Below are positions 35,767 through 49,713 of a stretch of DNA of 64,000 bases, piece after piece; the first letter of the stretch is position 1; the number at the start of each line of letters is the position of its first letter. This DNA comes from Liquidambar formosana. Its lineage: Eukaryota > Streptophyta > Magnoliopsida > Saxifragales > Altingiaceae. The notes beneath the pieces are model-generated. The model did no database searches. It worked only from the letters and a program-made list of their open reading frames with translations, and was not told where the DNA came from. The stretch spans positions 20,399,053 through 20,463,052 of the forward strand of contig CM077826.1 of the NCBI GenBank assembly GCA_039720395.1. Reading direction: 5' to 3'. A program made the translations under genes and the position numbers.

Positions 35767-38700
35767 TTTTTAAATTGAAAATTACTAATTGAAAGGCTTA
35801 CGCCTTATGCCTTGAGGTTTACGCCTCGCTTTGCAAGGAGTAAAACGCCTCCCCTAATGCTTTCGCCTCTAAAAACATTGCTCATACTACACCTCCAAAG
35901 GAAGAACAAGATTATGTTGATATCGCTTGTAGTGTAAAACCTTTTGTACATGTTTGGACCAATCAGAACTTGCCACATGCCTCCATAAGATGTTTGACAC
36001 ATGTCCCACACGTACCTTGGCGACATGGACAATCATGATTTGAATGACCGTCTATAAAAGCACTATGTGGCCACTCAGATCATTTTCCCTCAAGTAGGCA
36101 CAACCAACCTCAATGAAGATGCCAACATCAGGGTAGATACACACCTCAGGGTGGATGCTTGAGTCTCCTTGTGGTTGCCCTACACGTCATATGCCCACTG
36201 CGATGGTGGGAACCAAGGTTGCATAGCACTGTACTGTGATGTTTAATGCCTATGTGGATCAAAGCCAGGCCAAGCTGCCAGGAAGCTTGACCTCAAGCTT
36301 AGTTCTTATGGCAAAGTCAGAAAATTGCGACCTCATCACCTTTGGGATGACTTGAGGATATTAGTCTGGTGGCTGCAGAGCCTAGCCAAGGTACACATCA
36401 CCCCGAGGCACTAGCCACCTCCTACCTTGGCTGACTTAACAAGTAGTAATAACTTGTCACTTAGACGGTAGGACACATGTCACCTCCAGTGTAGGATGCT
36501 CTATAATGGCAGCAGACCTCCAACAAAGGGTATTGCGTATTTCTACTGCCTGAGTCATTGGAGTTGTGGGTGAGGACGTGGGCTTTACCCAAGTACCCAA
36601 CACAATAGCACAGCCATGCCCCAAGGTTCACTTGAGGCCACTAAAAGCCTCAAGGGTGGCCAAGCTCATCATGGTTTCCCCTTTAAAGAGCTTTTATAGA
36701 ATTTTAAGGAGTGACAGGAAATATCACCCAACACAAGAATGAATACTGCCCCATATACAATTCTATTTAATTCTGATGACCAAAGAGGATGAATCTTATA
36801 CTCCTGAGACCTCAAACCAATTCAAGAAAAATATAAAAAATTATTCTAAGCCCTTTAAGACCAGGCACTGCGCAAGTGCTATTGCTTCCATTGAGTGCTC
36901 ACAAGAAGCCAACCGTGTGATGGCTCTCCTCATTCGTCTGGGCATATTTAATCTCAACTTTCCACAAAAGTTCAACCCCATCTTCCTCTAACCAAATGAC
37001 ACCCAAATACCACTTGGTTGTCACTGGAAAGTGCCTTTTACAGTAGGCACGAAGTGAGCCAAGATTTGCACTGCATTGTGATAGTGCATGTGCCACCTAG
37101 CGCATTGTTGCCCCACAAGCTATGCGGCCATTCTAGACATAATGTTGGATCCTCTAGTCCTCCTGGATGTCCCTCTGGACAATGGTCAGGGACCACAGCC
37201 TCAAGCCTACTCGGCATCCCATGATGAAAAGCATGTGTAGTTTTTTTAGTTTTTTCTGTGAAAAAGCAAAAGCATAAGTGAAGCAAGCTGCTAATGCACG
37301 AGGTACAACCCCCAATGTGGGGCTTGATATAAGTTATATTAGCACGTGCTCACCTGATCATCATCCTAAAACTATATATATGTATATATATATATATATA
37401 TATAAATATATTTAATTATTATATGCTCAATAGGAACAACACATACTCAAATGCATAAATGCACCAATACGAGAAATATCAATTTAACCATCAATTTTAT
37501 ATTTCTAGCAACATTGCACCAAAAGAAAAACCTTTCATAAGAGTTCTCCGAAGAAGATCTCCTTTGTAGTCAAAAATATAAAACCAAACATTTAACAATG
37601 TTTCATTATCAAGATATTTGTAGACATTAATACAATTAAGGATTCAAGAAAAACATAAAACTCACACAAAGTACGAAGTTCTCTAAAAATAAATAGGCAA
37701 ATTTCTTGATGAAAGAACTCAAGAGTTAATTTCATACCATTAGTGCCCTCGAGAGGTCATCCCTTTTCACATCAATATCTTCGCTTTTTGGCTACATAAT
37801 AAGGAAGAAAGAAACACATCACACATCCTAAAAAAACCCATAAAACCATAAATAAATAAAAAGGACAACACAAACAAATAAAATGAAGCTGTATAATAAA
37901 AACAACTTCAAAAATAAGAATCACCCTCGCACGTTCACATGCATGATTGTCCAAAGATCAACAATATCCCCAAAAATTATGTGGTGAAGATACACAAATA
38001 GAGACGATGTTTGTTTGTAGGTCATACTAGCCAAGCATGGTGAGATTGCAGGCACCAGATGTGATTTCTACTAGTTCAAAACAGCGAACTGGGATGGTGT
38101 ATTCCAGTGGGTGAAGCATTTATCTCAAGCCACCAAACAAACAACCAAACCAAAAAAATAAAAAAGCTTCCTTAGATGGAACTGAATCAATTTGAACTCT
38201 ATTTGAAAGTAAAAACACCTCGCCTCTAGGGCTTCAACTCGTCAAATAGGAGTATAGGACTTCAACACAAATAACCCATTAGCATTCCAGCACCAATGGC
38301 AATTAACCATGCACCTTGAAGTCCTACCTCAATCAATCAACCACTGATCAACATTCAGCAATTAGCAATAACCTTGTTTTCTATGAAGTACAAATTGTAT
38401 TAAGAAACATCGAAAATTACAACTGAAGTGACTCCAAAAAGCTATCAGAAGGCAACTTACTTCCTAAACAAAATGGCCCTTTCCAAACAAGAAGTCTACT
38501 AGAAAAAGTAAGTTTCATGATTTTCATCTTTACAATAGGACACTCAACCCCCTAAAAGATTATTCTATTTCTTTCCATCCAAAGAGTCTAAATATAACCC
38601 ACCCTTGGGTAGCCCAGTTAGTAAGGGCAAACTTGTGATTGTGTGGTTAGAGCACATGGTCACGGGTTCGATTCCCCGCTAGGACAACCCAATATTTAAG

Positions 38701-41700
38701 TGGAGGGCCGTGGCAATGGGTTGCTGCGCTAGTCTTCCCAGGGTTTAGGTTCCATGGGTGGGTCCAAAGGGCCCTGTGGGATGGTTCCCCCGTTATAAAA
38801 AAATAAATAAATAAAGTGTCTAAAATATAGAATTAGGAGCCATCTTCCACACCAAGAGGATCTAATACACTGACTTCCTACCACTAGAAAAACCGTACAT
38901 GGCAAGAACCACCAGACCCCAAAGATAGTAAAACATAAAACCCACAACTGAAAACCACTCTACAATGCAAAAGAAGGTTATCAACTGACTTGGTGTATAA
39001 ATAATGACAATTCAAAACAAGGCTATATCAAATGACCCAACTAATAGCAATCAAGACTAGAGTGAACATTTCATGCAGCAAAAAATAATAGTTCTAATGA
39101 AAATATAGACACATACGTTTAAACATACTAAGGGGTATTGATTTGCACAACACACCACTGGATTCATTTTCAGGTAGGTTATGAAGACACAACGGCTGCT
39201 AAGGTGCAGAATGAAATAAACAATATAAATAACTCACCTAAAGCTTTTAACACATATCACTCCAAATTTCCAAGTGAAGGCATTAAAAAGCATAATAATA
39301 ATAAGGTAATTTTTTTCACATCAATATGTGACGCAAATTTCAAAACTAAATCCAACTTTTTTCTAGAAGTATATAATTATTAACACATAGCTAAGGAAAA
39401 TGCCTATATCGAAAGGCAGAGAAACACAGAAAGGTAACATTAAAATAAGAAGTATTCATCAAGCTTACATGTGTAAAATGTATAGGAAAGTAGCAGCCCA
39501 AAATGTCGAAAAGATCCCCAGCAAAACTTGCTAGTGGACCCAATGGATCTGGAAATAGTTGTGCCAGCACCTCCACAATATGAAACGTGAGCATTAAGCA
39601 TTGAGGATCCTTTTCTCCATCAATAGCTTCACAGATTCCATACACAAGGTCATCCCCCTAAACCACTGAAGAAGAATCAAATTAATAATGAAGAATATCA
39701 AAGAGATAAAACCAATAGGTGGGATTGCAGGATGTCTTGATGTATCTTTCAAAAGCACAAGATGACAGAAAGAATGAGGGAGAAAAAATTAAGAAGCCAC
39801 AAGACATTTCCACAGATTCACATAGAGTTGCAACAAATAGAACTAAACAATTGGTAAACACCAGAAACAAACCTGTTGCCAGGAACTGGAGAGTAGTATA
39901 ACGTGATATGACTGAAAACTAAGCCTAGCATCATAGAATACTAAAGACTTTAACCTAGTCACAAACACTATAAAATCTACATCCAAAGATTCCAAACTAA
40001 AGGCCTGCAATTGTAATTTTTTAAGAAATTTTACAAAAACCAGGAGGTGGCATGTAGAACCTACATGCATAAGATTACAGTTTCATTGTGATTATAATAT
40101 AAAACGGGATTGAAATTCTACACACAACATAATAAATTACAAGATTATAGAAGATAATAAAATACAAGATTCAAGTTGTCATGCTGAACAAACTAACCCA
40201 CAGAGTTCTTTACTAATAAAAAATGTGTTATCTTTACCTCAAAAGTTTTATTTTAGTCTTAATTTCTATTACATGATACTATAAGCAACTTATGCAGTTG
40301 CAATAAGAATAAAGTAGATAAATATCAGGAGATATGACCTGCAAAGATTCATGATGGATGTCCTTGCCACAGTTGACACCTTACTACTGCAAATAATTAT
40401 GAAAACAACACACTAAAATTATACCTACAATATTCAAACAGAACAGGAATCATTCACCCTGATGTATAAGTATGAGGAAAGCAAGATTAAAAAAATTACC
40501 AGTGCAGCAACTGCATTGGGGTAGCGATTTAACAGACATTCCATAGTTCAAAGCATAGCTGCAATAACATTTAGATGATAAAGTCAAAAAATTTTATTTG
40601 CCTATCAAATAGCAGCATGGGACCTTTTTTTCTTTTCTCCTGGTAGGTAGTAGGATATAAGTTCACTAACCGACCAGCATAAACACTGGGTGCATAAATG
40701 TCCTACCTTCCTGTCATGCTGTCCTAAAGATTGCACCTGTAAATTTTGTAAATAAGACTGGGCAACTGCTCTTGCATCAGTGCTGGTGACCACACCATCA
40801 TTACTTTTCCTCCTTAACAGCACCAAGCAACCAACAAGCGCACCACGTAAAGCTTTCCAATCTGCCTGATGTAAATACGATATCATCTATCTTATAATGA
40901 AACCACAAAGTCTACAATACATTAAATGATAAAAAGCAATTGCTATAGAAAAGTGACAAATTGTTCAGACTATAAAGCTACATGTGTATTAAACTAATTT
41001 GTGCACAACTTGAAAAGCTTCACCAAATAATGTGATTAATGTTAGATCTTCTAATACAAATAGCCCACATTCTATTTTAGGCACTTTCCTTTTCAGGAAT
41101 ACCATCCATTTCCAGCCTAGTCACTAATTCATCATATTTGGCTCCTTTTCCTTTTGTGATGAACCATATTTGGTTCCTATTAGTCGACACTTCCATGCTT
41201 CCATGTTAATTTAGGAATAGTATTTCCAAGGGTGCAAGTCGGTTCGGTTCGATTTGGGGCCAAACTGGAAACTGAACCAATGTAGGTTATTTCTGTCAAA
41301 CCTGAACTAGCACTAAACAGACCTTACAATAAAACCAAACCAATCAAACTGAATTAAGTTAGGTTCGGTTCTCGATTTGACAGCATCACTTAAATTTTCT
41401 TCCAAACAGCATATATTTTTATGCAAAAAATAAAAAATAAAAAATTTACTAAGCTTCTTTGGAAAAATGAAAACTATATAAAAATAGGACCAAAGCACAT
41501 ATCAACGTTTAAATTGACAACAAATATTTCAATAATCTGTGTCCCACCAACTAAAAATATCCCATATAATAAAATAAGCTATCTCCAAAACACAATCAAT
41601 TAATTTTTAATTTTTTATATTTTTTATATTTTTTTTTACTGACTCTAACCAATGAAATTGAAATAATATGGAACTTACGTATGTATATGTATATATATAT

Positions 41701-44700
41701 TATATAGCTTTGATCATGTGCTGAATATCCTGGATATCACGTAGCACGTGCGCGAATGCACACGTGTCAAGAACAGCCGTGATCGAACAAGATAATCCGA
41801 GATATCCCACACTTGAACAGCCCTCTATGGCTATATATATATATATAATGAAATACATATATATATACTATAAATTTAATATATACTTAATAAGAAGGTC
41901 GTTTCTCAGGTTGATTCAGTTCTGTAACCACCCCAAACTGAGAACTGAACTGACCTCTTCAGTTCTAGAAATTTTTACACCTGAACCAAACTAAGCCTGG
42001 TTAAAACCAAACTAAACCAACTCGAAGTGGACAGGTTGGTTTGGTTCTAGATTTGAACAGGCCCCAATTGCACCTCTAGTACTATTATTGCTACTATTCA
42101 CCAAAGATGGAGTTCATGTTAGTTTAGGGATAGTATTGTCCAATGATGAAGAGGTGTACACATCCTCACTTAGAATGTCAACTGAGTTGTAAAATAAAAA
42201 AGAAACATCAATGAGATCCCATTGTTCCAACATCGAACGCGAAATAGTTAAATAAAAGAAAGATAAACTAAAGAAAAGGGCAAACAAATATGGAGAGTCA
42301 TGGAAATGGAGTAATAAACATGAAAAAGACCTAAAACACAAAGAAGCTATGAGTTAATATTACTAATATTATTGCCACCTCACCAGCCTATCTGTGAAGA
42401 ATCCTATCAAGCTGTGTATAGTAGCATTGTCTAGTGGCTTTGATGCAAGACATGTAAGCAATTCTGCTAAAAGAAGTATACCTGAAATAGTAGCAGAAAA
42501 CATGAAATACTTTAATAGTTGAATTAAAACAATAGGAAACAGACAACATGGCTGGAATGATATAAATATTGAAGTATAAGCCAAATTCAAGCAATCACAT
42601 ATTGAACCATAACCTGTACAAGCATGTCCATGGATAAGTGGGTTCTTGCATGTGTGTGTGTGTGTCCTGGTGTGTGTCAGCACCTACTGACTTGGACTAT
42701 CATTGTTGAGGTGTACTTTTCAGGAGACGACGTTGAGTGATGGTAGCAATATAGCCCTTCTAAATAATTGTCCTTAAAGATACTAGAGACGGCAAGAGAG
42801 TTCCTAGCTTGAAAAGGGTGAGCGAGGCAACTGTGGAGAAATGACAATAGGTGATGACAATAGCAAACCCTTTAGTACTGGACCATTTTTTAGGTATCTG
42901 ACTTAGATTTTAAGAAAGAGCACTTTTTAAGGTAGTAGAGATACACAATGTAGTCTAATGATGTGTACCGTAAAGAAAGTAGGATACTAAGGTTAGTATC
43001 TTGCACTTGTAAAAGTATAATATTTTAGCGAATTGTAAACTTGTAGTTGATTATTCTTCTCATGATCTCCCTCCTTGTGATAAAATGAGTTATTTATAGA
43101 AGAAGAATGTTTGGAAGGTTGAATTTAGTGTTGACACGTATTACAAAGGTTTGCGTCTTACTGGACCAAAATATGGACCACTGCATGTAAGATAAGTGTA
43201 TTGAATGAGATGCTGACACATGTCCAAATATAAACAGATGTTGTCAAATATACTAACCATTTGAAGGTTTAGCAAAAGCTTGACATATGTGACTATGTGA
43301 GAACATGTGTCTAGAAGCTATTTGTCAGTTTAAAGGTCCAATAAGGTTTTTTTTTTTTTTTGGTGGAAACCAATAAGGTTGTAATACATCACCAATAGGT
43401 GGTAGAAAAAGGTTTTGGCACGTGTCCAGTTTTGAACAAGTGTTTCCAAGTTGTTTGCTCCCGATTTCCCCCACAGAAAATCAAGGCATAAGGTAACTTT
43501 TCCGGTTATGTAGGGCAACGAACACAGCTACCTCAATTAGCCCTCGCTCCAGCCACCATGCCAAGACTTCTCAAGCCATCCCAACAGTGCAGTCAAGGTA
43601 ACACAATGTGACATCTTGACTACCCAAACTAACACCAAACCATAAGGTACTTTTAGGGTTCCCTAGTCTGCCACGAACCTAGGAAGGCATCAAGCGTTAA
43701 GGTGTATACCAATTATGAACAAAGAGCACACACTAACCTTTGGGGGGGAAACCTCCCTCAGGCGGGGCTTCCTTAATGGATACTAAGTACCTAGCAATAT
43801 AACAACATAATGAGCATACCAAAGCTTTATACGCATCTCAAGCAGCCTAGGTCTAATGGAAGGAATCTCAACCATTGGATATGAATACAATTATGACAAG
43901 AGATTGCTAAGTTTCCAACTTAAAAGCCTAAGCTTATAAGTGGAGGGCCCAAATAGGTATATAAAGCCATGTTAAGGTTATAATTAACCAATGTGGGATG
44001 TGGTATATTTTCAACACTCCCCCTTATGTACAAGCCTAATAGGATAGAAACAAGCCTGTCACGTGGACAACAAATACGGGTTCACAAATGAATGGCCCAA
44101 GAACAACATGCTCTGATACCATGTTAAGTTTCCAACTTAAAAGCCTATGCTTATAAGTGGAGGGCCAAAACAGGTATATGAAGCCATATCAAGGTTTATA
44201 ATTAACCAATGTGGGATGCGGTATATTTCTAACAGAGATACCTCAACCGCTAAAATATACTCAATGGTGCATATCAACCCTCCCTCCAACCACCATGCCA
44301 AGACCTCTAAAGCTATCCCAATGGTGTAGTCAAAGTAATGCAATGTGACATCTTGACTACCCAAACCAACAGGGAACTGTAAGGTACTTTTAGGGTTCCC
44401 TAATCCTACCACAAACCTAGACAAGCGTCAAACATCAGGGTGTATACCAATTTTGAACAAAGATCACACACTAACCTTCGAGGGGAAACTTTCCTTGATG
44501 CATACTAATTACCTCACAATATAGAGATCTAATGAACATACCCGAGCATTATACCCATCTCAGGTAGCCTTGGTCTAATGGGAGGAATTTCAACAATTGG
44601 ATATAAATATGCATGATGAGAGATACCTCAACCGATAGGATATACTCAATGGGAGTAGTGCTCTACCGTTAGAGTTAGATTCATCATTTTGAATGCCATG

Positions 44701-47700
44701 AAGGCTTTCTCAACATTATACTTGAGAAATTCCCATTCTTGTTAGTAGGGTTTGGGTGGAACTAGACATCATGGTCCTGCATAGTTCTTACTCTGGTTAA
44801 AAAAAACTCATTATAGCTGTACAAGAATCCCTTTTAAGCCTTCGGTAAAAAAGCAAAACAAAAGGTCACTCATCTTCTGTTTTCCAAACAGAGAAAGAGG
44901 GAGAAGCGAGATGAAGAGAAGCAAACCAAGACGGAGAAGCGAGTCGGCAACAGCAACAGCAACGACAACAGCAACAGCAATGGCAACAATAGTAGAAGAG
45001 TTATTTTTTCGATCTTTAGTTTGTTTCTTTTCAATTTTTTGTGGGTTCAGTTTCCCGACGAACTGGGGACGTCCACCTCCGTCAACGGCGAAAGACTCCC
45101 TTCTCACGCCGTGTCCTACAAGTGTCGGAGCCGTGTCCCATACGTGTCCGAAATTATTTTGCTATTTTTATTTTTGGACATGTACGAAGCGTATTCGACA
45201 CGTGTTAGAAGCATGTCGGGAGCATGTCCATGTCCAACACGTGTCGCACACAGCCATGCCTCCAAAACAGGATTGTCCGTGCTTTATAGTCCTTTGCCTT
45301 TAATAAATGTAGATGAGACATTCTTCAAAACTATGTGTCTTTAACCCCTTTATTCTTTTGAGAAATTCTCTATCTCAAAAAGCTTGTGTATATACTCCTC
45401 AAGAAACTAAGTACATAGCCTCTTTTCTTCAATATTTCCTCTATGTCGCAATGTAGTTTCTTGTAGATAGCAAGAGAGATTCAAATGTATAAATATTGAA
45501 AGGACATTGTACATTGTAGGTTAGAATTTGTTGGAAAGCACTTGAAGTGTGATGAACTACAAATCAACCACTCAACAATCTAGCAAGAAAGTGCTAGAGA
45601 ATGAGAAAAAATAGAAGAGAAAGTGGGTGGAAATTAAAAGTAACTTTGATTCAAGAAAGTGAAAGAGCTCTCAGCTCTCTAACTCATACAATTTGAAATA
45701 TTCTTTAAAAACATAATCAAACTAACCCGTAACCAACTATTTACACCTAATAAACGTTGAGAGATGACTAAAATACCTCTAACTAGTTAACAAACTAATC
45801 CCATAAGCTAATGCAATTATACAACTAATACAAGCTATATTAGCTACTAATGGACAATTATAAGCTGCTGGGTAGCATACATCTTAGCACGTCAGAACTA
45901 CCCCTCTAAAAATAAAAATAAAAATTAGTCCTCAAGTTTGGATATTAAAGTAGAACCAGCCCATGATGTGATTTGTTGAAGTTTCCCTTTAACACCACCC
46001 AAGAAAAATCTCTTGCTTTGAAAAGAAGCTTCTCTCTTCAATCATCAGCTTGGAACTTGTGTTTGATATTGAGTTTTCTCAATCTTTTTTTTTTTTTTTT
46101 TTTTTTTTTGTGTGTGATAAGGTAATCATAATATAAAACTAAAAAAGTGCAAAGCACATGTACACAGGCTGTATACAAAGGAAAATAACAGATAAAAGTA
46201 GAGATCGCAAAACCCCACTTCAAAAAGAAACCTAAGAAAGAAGAAAAACTAAAGCTATAGCTTTAGAGAACGCAAAAATTATTAGAAGCATGAAGATCTT
46301 GCAAAAATTCAACCACAAGTCGTCCCATGTTATACATCTTTGGAAATGGAAAAGAAGCTTTATTGAAGCCACTTGGAAACTTAAAACTATTATCACCACA
46401 CACATATCCCAATTCCCAAAGAAATAAGCCACTAAATTTTTCTTCTTGATGCAGCCAATGGGGATCATCCATCTCAAAAAGAGAGGAACGCCTTCAAAGA
46501 TTTGTCCATTGAAGCCCAAAGAGAAGCAAGAAAATAAATCCTCTCCCATAGGCTCTCCCTATCTTCCGACTTGTCCCTGAATATCCTAGAATTCCGCTCA
46601 ATCCAAATCACCTACAAAACAGCCATAAAAGCACAGTTCCAACGAACTTTAGCCCTTTTGGAACAACCTACACCTTTAGAATCCACCTCCGACATGCCAG
46701 CAATGTGCTCCCGAGTGACCCACCTCAACCCTACAAGATCAAAGAGACAATGCCATAACTCCATCAAGATCTCACAGTGAAGAAAGAGATGATCCACAGA
46801 TTCTCCCTCCCTCTTGCAAAGAACACACCATAGCGGGGACAGACAATTCTTCGATCTTTTCTTTTGAACCCAATCATTAGTATTGGTTCTCTAATGGGCA
46901 GCCGACCAAGCCGAGATCTTAACCTTCAAAGGAACGATAGCTTTCCAAATCATTCTGGCAGGGGAAAAAATAGGAACCATAGATTCCTCTTTCAAAAAAT
47001 CAAAAAATCAAAAAAAAAAAAAAAGATTTAGAAGAAAAGGAATCAGAAGAGTGACTGATCCACACCTTCATTGTAGCTTTGAATATCACCTTTGCTTTCA
47101 TATAGCGGCACCAAAGTGCTTTTCCTCCATTCATCTGACATCCTTTTAGTCTTTACTATATTTTTAAGCAACTTAGTCAGCCAAACCACACCATCATCAT
47201 CATCCAAGAATTTCCAAGACTTCATAGGAACTCTCTCCAGCCCTACAATTTTTCCTAATTTCATTTTTTTCATAACTTTTTTCACTTCATTAGTCCTTGT
47301 TTTTTGAAAAAAAAAAAAAACATATGATTTTAATCCTCTATAAGGTTACTAAGTTCTCTCAACCATAAAGTCTTTGTGATTTTCATTAAATAATTTGTTA
47401 AAATAATTCCCCCCACCTTTCCTTAATCTCATCCTTTATTACCAAAGTCTCTTCTCCTCACCTTTAACTCAATGAACATGTGGTTTAAATCTCAAATGTT
47501 CTTTTCCTTTGTTCTAGTAAGCTTATAAAAATCTTTCTCCCCATCCATTATGCCAAACTTATGGTTCAAACCATCATACGACTTGACTTCAACCTCAATA
47601 TTGCCTTCTTAGCTTCATTTTTAGCTAATTTATACTTTTCATAACTTTCCTCATTCCTACCTTTATTAGAGTCTTATAACATGCTTGTTAGAAAGTACTT

Positions 47701-49678
47701 GTTTTCCCCTGACTACTATTTAAACCTCCACATTCCACCACCAAATTTTATTAAATTCCAGTCCATTTCCCTTAAATTTTCCAAGAACTTATTTTACAAC
47801 TCTCCTAATGCAACCAGTCATTTTATTCAACATAATGTTGTTCTCTTCATTCAAATTCCACAATGTCCAAGAGCATCTTTGTTCGTGAATTCAAAGCATC
47901 AAGAAAGTATTGCCAGAGGACACGAGATGTCCATACTTAATTATTCATTGTGCTAATTCCATTAAGTAGGTCCATCAATTTTAAGGATTTTAGATATATT
48001 AATGAGATCACAAGCCATTACAAGATCATGTCTAAAGTCCTCTCCATAAATACTAGGTTATCTTTCAAACCATCTCAATGACTCAATGTAATTGGCTTCA
48101 TCAGAACAATACAAGTAAGCAAACATGGGTGGGATAAGAGAAGATGAGGATGCAACCCAGAAATGTTGGTTACATGTCAGTTCTGAGTGTCACCAGTGTC
48201 GAACATGCATGCCACAAAGTGATGGCTCCTCTATAAAAGTATATGCTACTAATTTTAGAGCTAAGCTTTAATTGAGCATATGCTGAACTGATCTTGGTTA
48301 AATTTCTATCAAACATGAATTTCAAATACGCTCAAATCACACGAAGCTTAATCCAATCCCCGGCATGGCATAACCCAAATGACATTGATATTTATAGGTG
48401 TGCAGGTGTGAAAAATTGGTGCATAATGGATGGTGAACCAATAACCACAAGCTTCTTGTTTCAAGTTAGCCTCATAGAAAAGCATCATACTTGTACCATG
48501 GATGTGGACAGTTCAACTAGCTGGGCCAAACCCAGGCCAGAGCATATACCATCTAACAATTCAACTCAGGTTGAGTGATGTGGGCTGAGATTCGGCTAGA
48601 CAAAGCTTGGAATCTCAGCACAGCCTGACCTCGCTCCCAATACTTACTACCCACTTTCTTATTGGCTCTTATCACATCCCACTTCCTACTTCTTGCTTTC
48701 ATTTTTCATCCCCAAAACCCACTTTCTACACTAAAGCAAATATAGCCTTTTACCTCTTTAACTGAGGTGCGTGTTAAAGCTAATATAAGTTCGATTGACA
48801 TGACAAAGTGGAATACATGGTGATATGTTCTGTCAAGCTACTATATCCTGTACTTATATGTTAAAAAGCAAAAACTGATCAATACTCAATCCGTATTTAT
48901 AAATCAACCCCAGATCAAGTTATCAAGAACCTATTCAAATGTCCAACCAACTAGACTATATATCGAATTTTTATCATATGGACAGCTAAAATGGGAATCT
49001 AATTGTAAAACCACTTGCATCAAAATTAACTTGCTAACATTGATGTGCCAACTCAATATTGATAAATTATTCTGAATTTGTTAGCAAAAAAAAAAAAAAA
49101 AAAAGAAATCACCAATAAGAGATACCATGTAATTTAACATGTTTAAAAATTAAATCAGAAGATACCTCTGGAACGGATAATGTTATCTGTAGTGGTCAAA
49201 TACATCCCCATCTCTTTGACCTAAATTTTAAAAGAAGAGGAAGTAAGAAATATTTATACACTAGGAAAAAAAACGTTTATAAAAAATCATGAAAAATAAT
49301 TGTAGCTAAATCTTACCACTATTTCTATTGTTAATACATCATTCTTCAAGAGAGAAGCAACTGCATCTAAGCTTGCTGCCTGTAATTGATGCACATGCAT
49401 GTACACATACTGAGTAAATTCAAAATAACCCAACCAAAGGGGGCAAAAATAATATTGAGACAAAAAATAGAATTTGCAGGGCAGTCAGTTTAGTTAGCAT
49501 TCTTTGCAGGGCCATTTAGTTAGCACTCATTGGAAATCGCCTCATTATGAATAAAGCCACCACCATCCATCTCTCTCTCTCTCTGTGAAATCGCCTTAAT
49601 CTAATATCATCAAGAATTATGCCCCCCCCCCACCCAAAATAAATAAATAAATAAAAACAAACCCACACACACCCCCCC

Positions 49679-49713
<35 letters not shown>

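Larger units (their letters stand above)
34841..35880. mobile_element. hAT MITE (CAATGTTTT family), copy 2, with nested solo LTR
   Basis: The left end AATTGTTTTAAAAAGC and right end (reverse complement) CAATGTTTTTAGAGGCG match the copy at 23502-24348. So do the GCCTTG/GCCTCG subterminal blocks. The flanks CTTATACT (34833-34840) and CTCATACT (35881-35888) form an 8-bp duplication with one mismatch. The solo LTR at 35137-35548 lies inside. It is in MMS19 intron 8. Confidence 0.82.

Noticed and set aside
37038..37286. Minus-strand open frame of 82 codons
   Set aside because: GC-richer and plausible-looking, but no recognisable domain and no splice partners, inside MMS19 intron 8.
38610..38680. 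A tRNA gene
   Set aside because: A and B boxes are present but the sequence does not form a cloverleaf with an acceptor stem, and it continues into a SINE body with target duplications.
43540..44650. CRISPR-like or tandem array
   Set aside because: Only two diverged copies, hundreds of bases long, with a retroelement in one; this is a eukaryotic repeat.
49617..49680. Poly-C tracts as G-quadruplex or organellar insert
   Set aside because: Two short C runs beside microsatellites do not show plastid or mitochondrial genes, and quadruplex potential is speculative.
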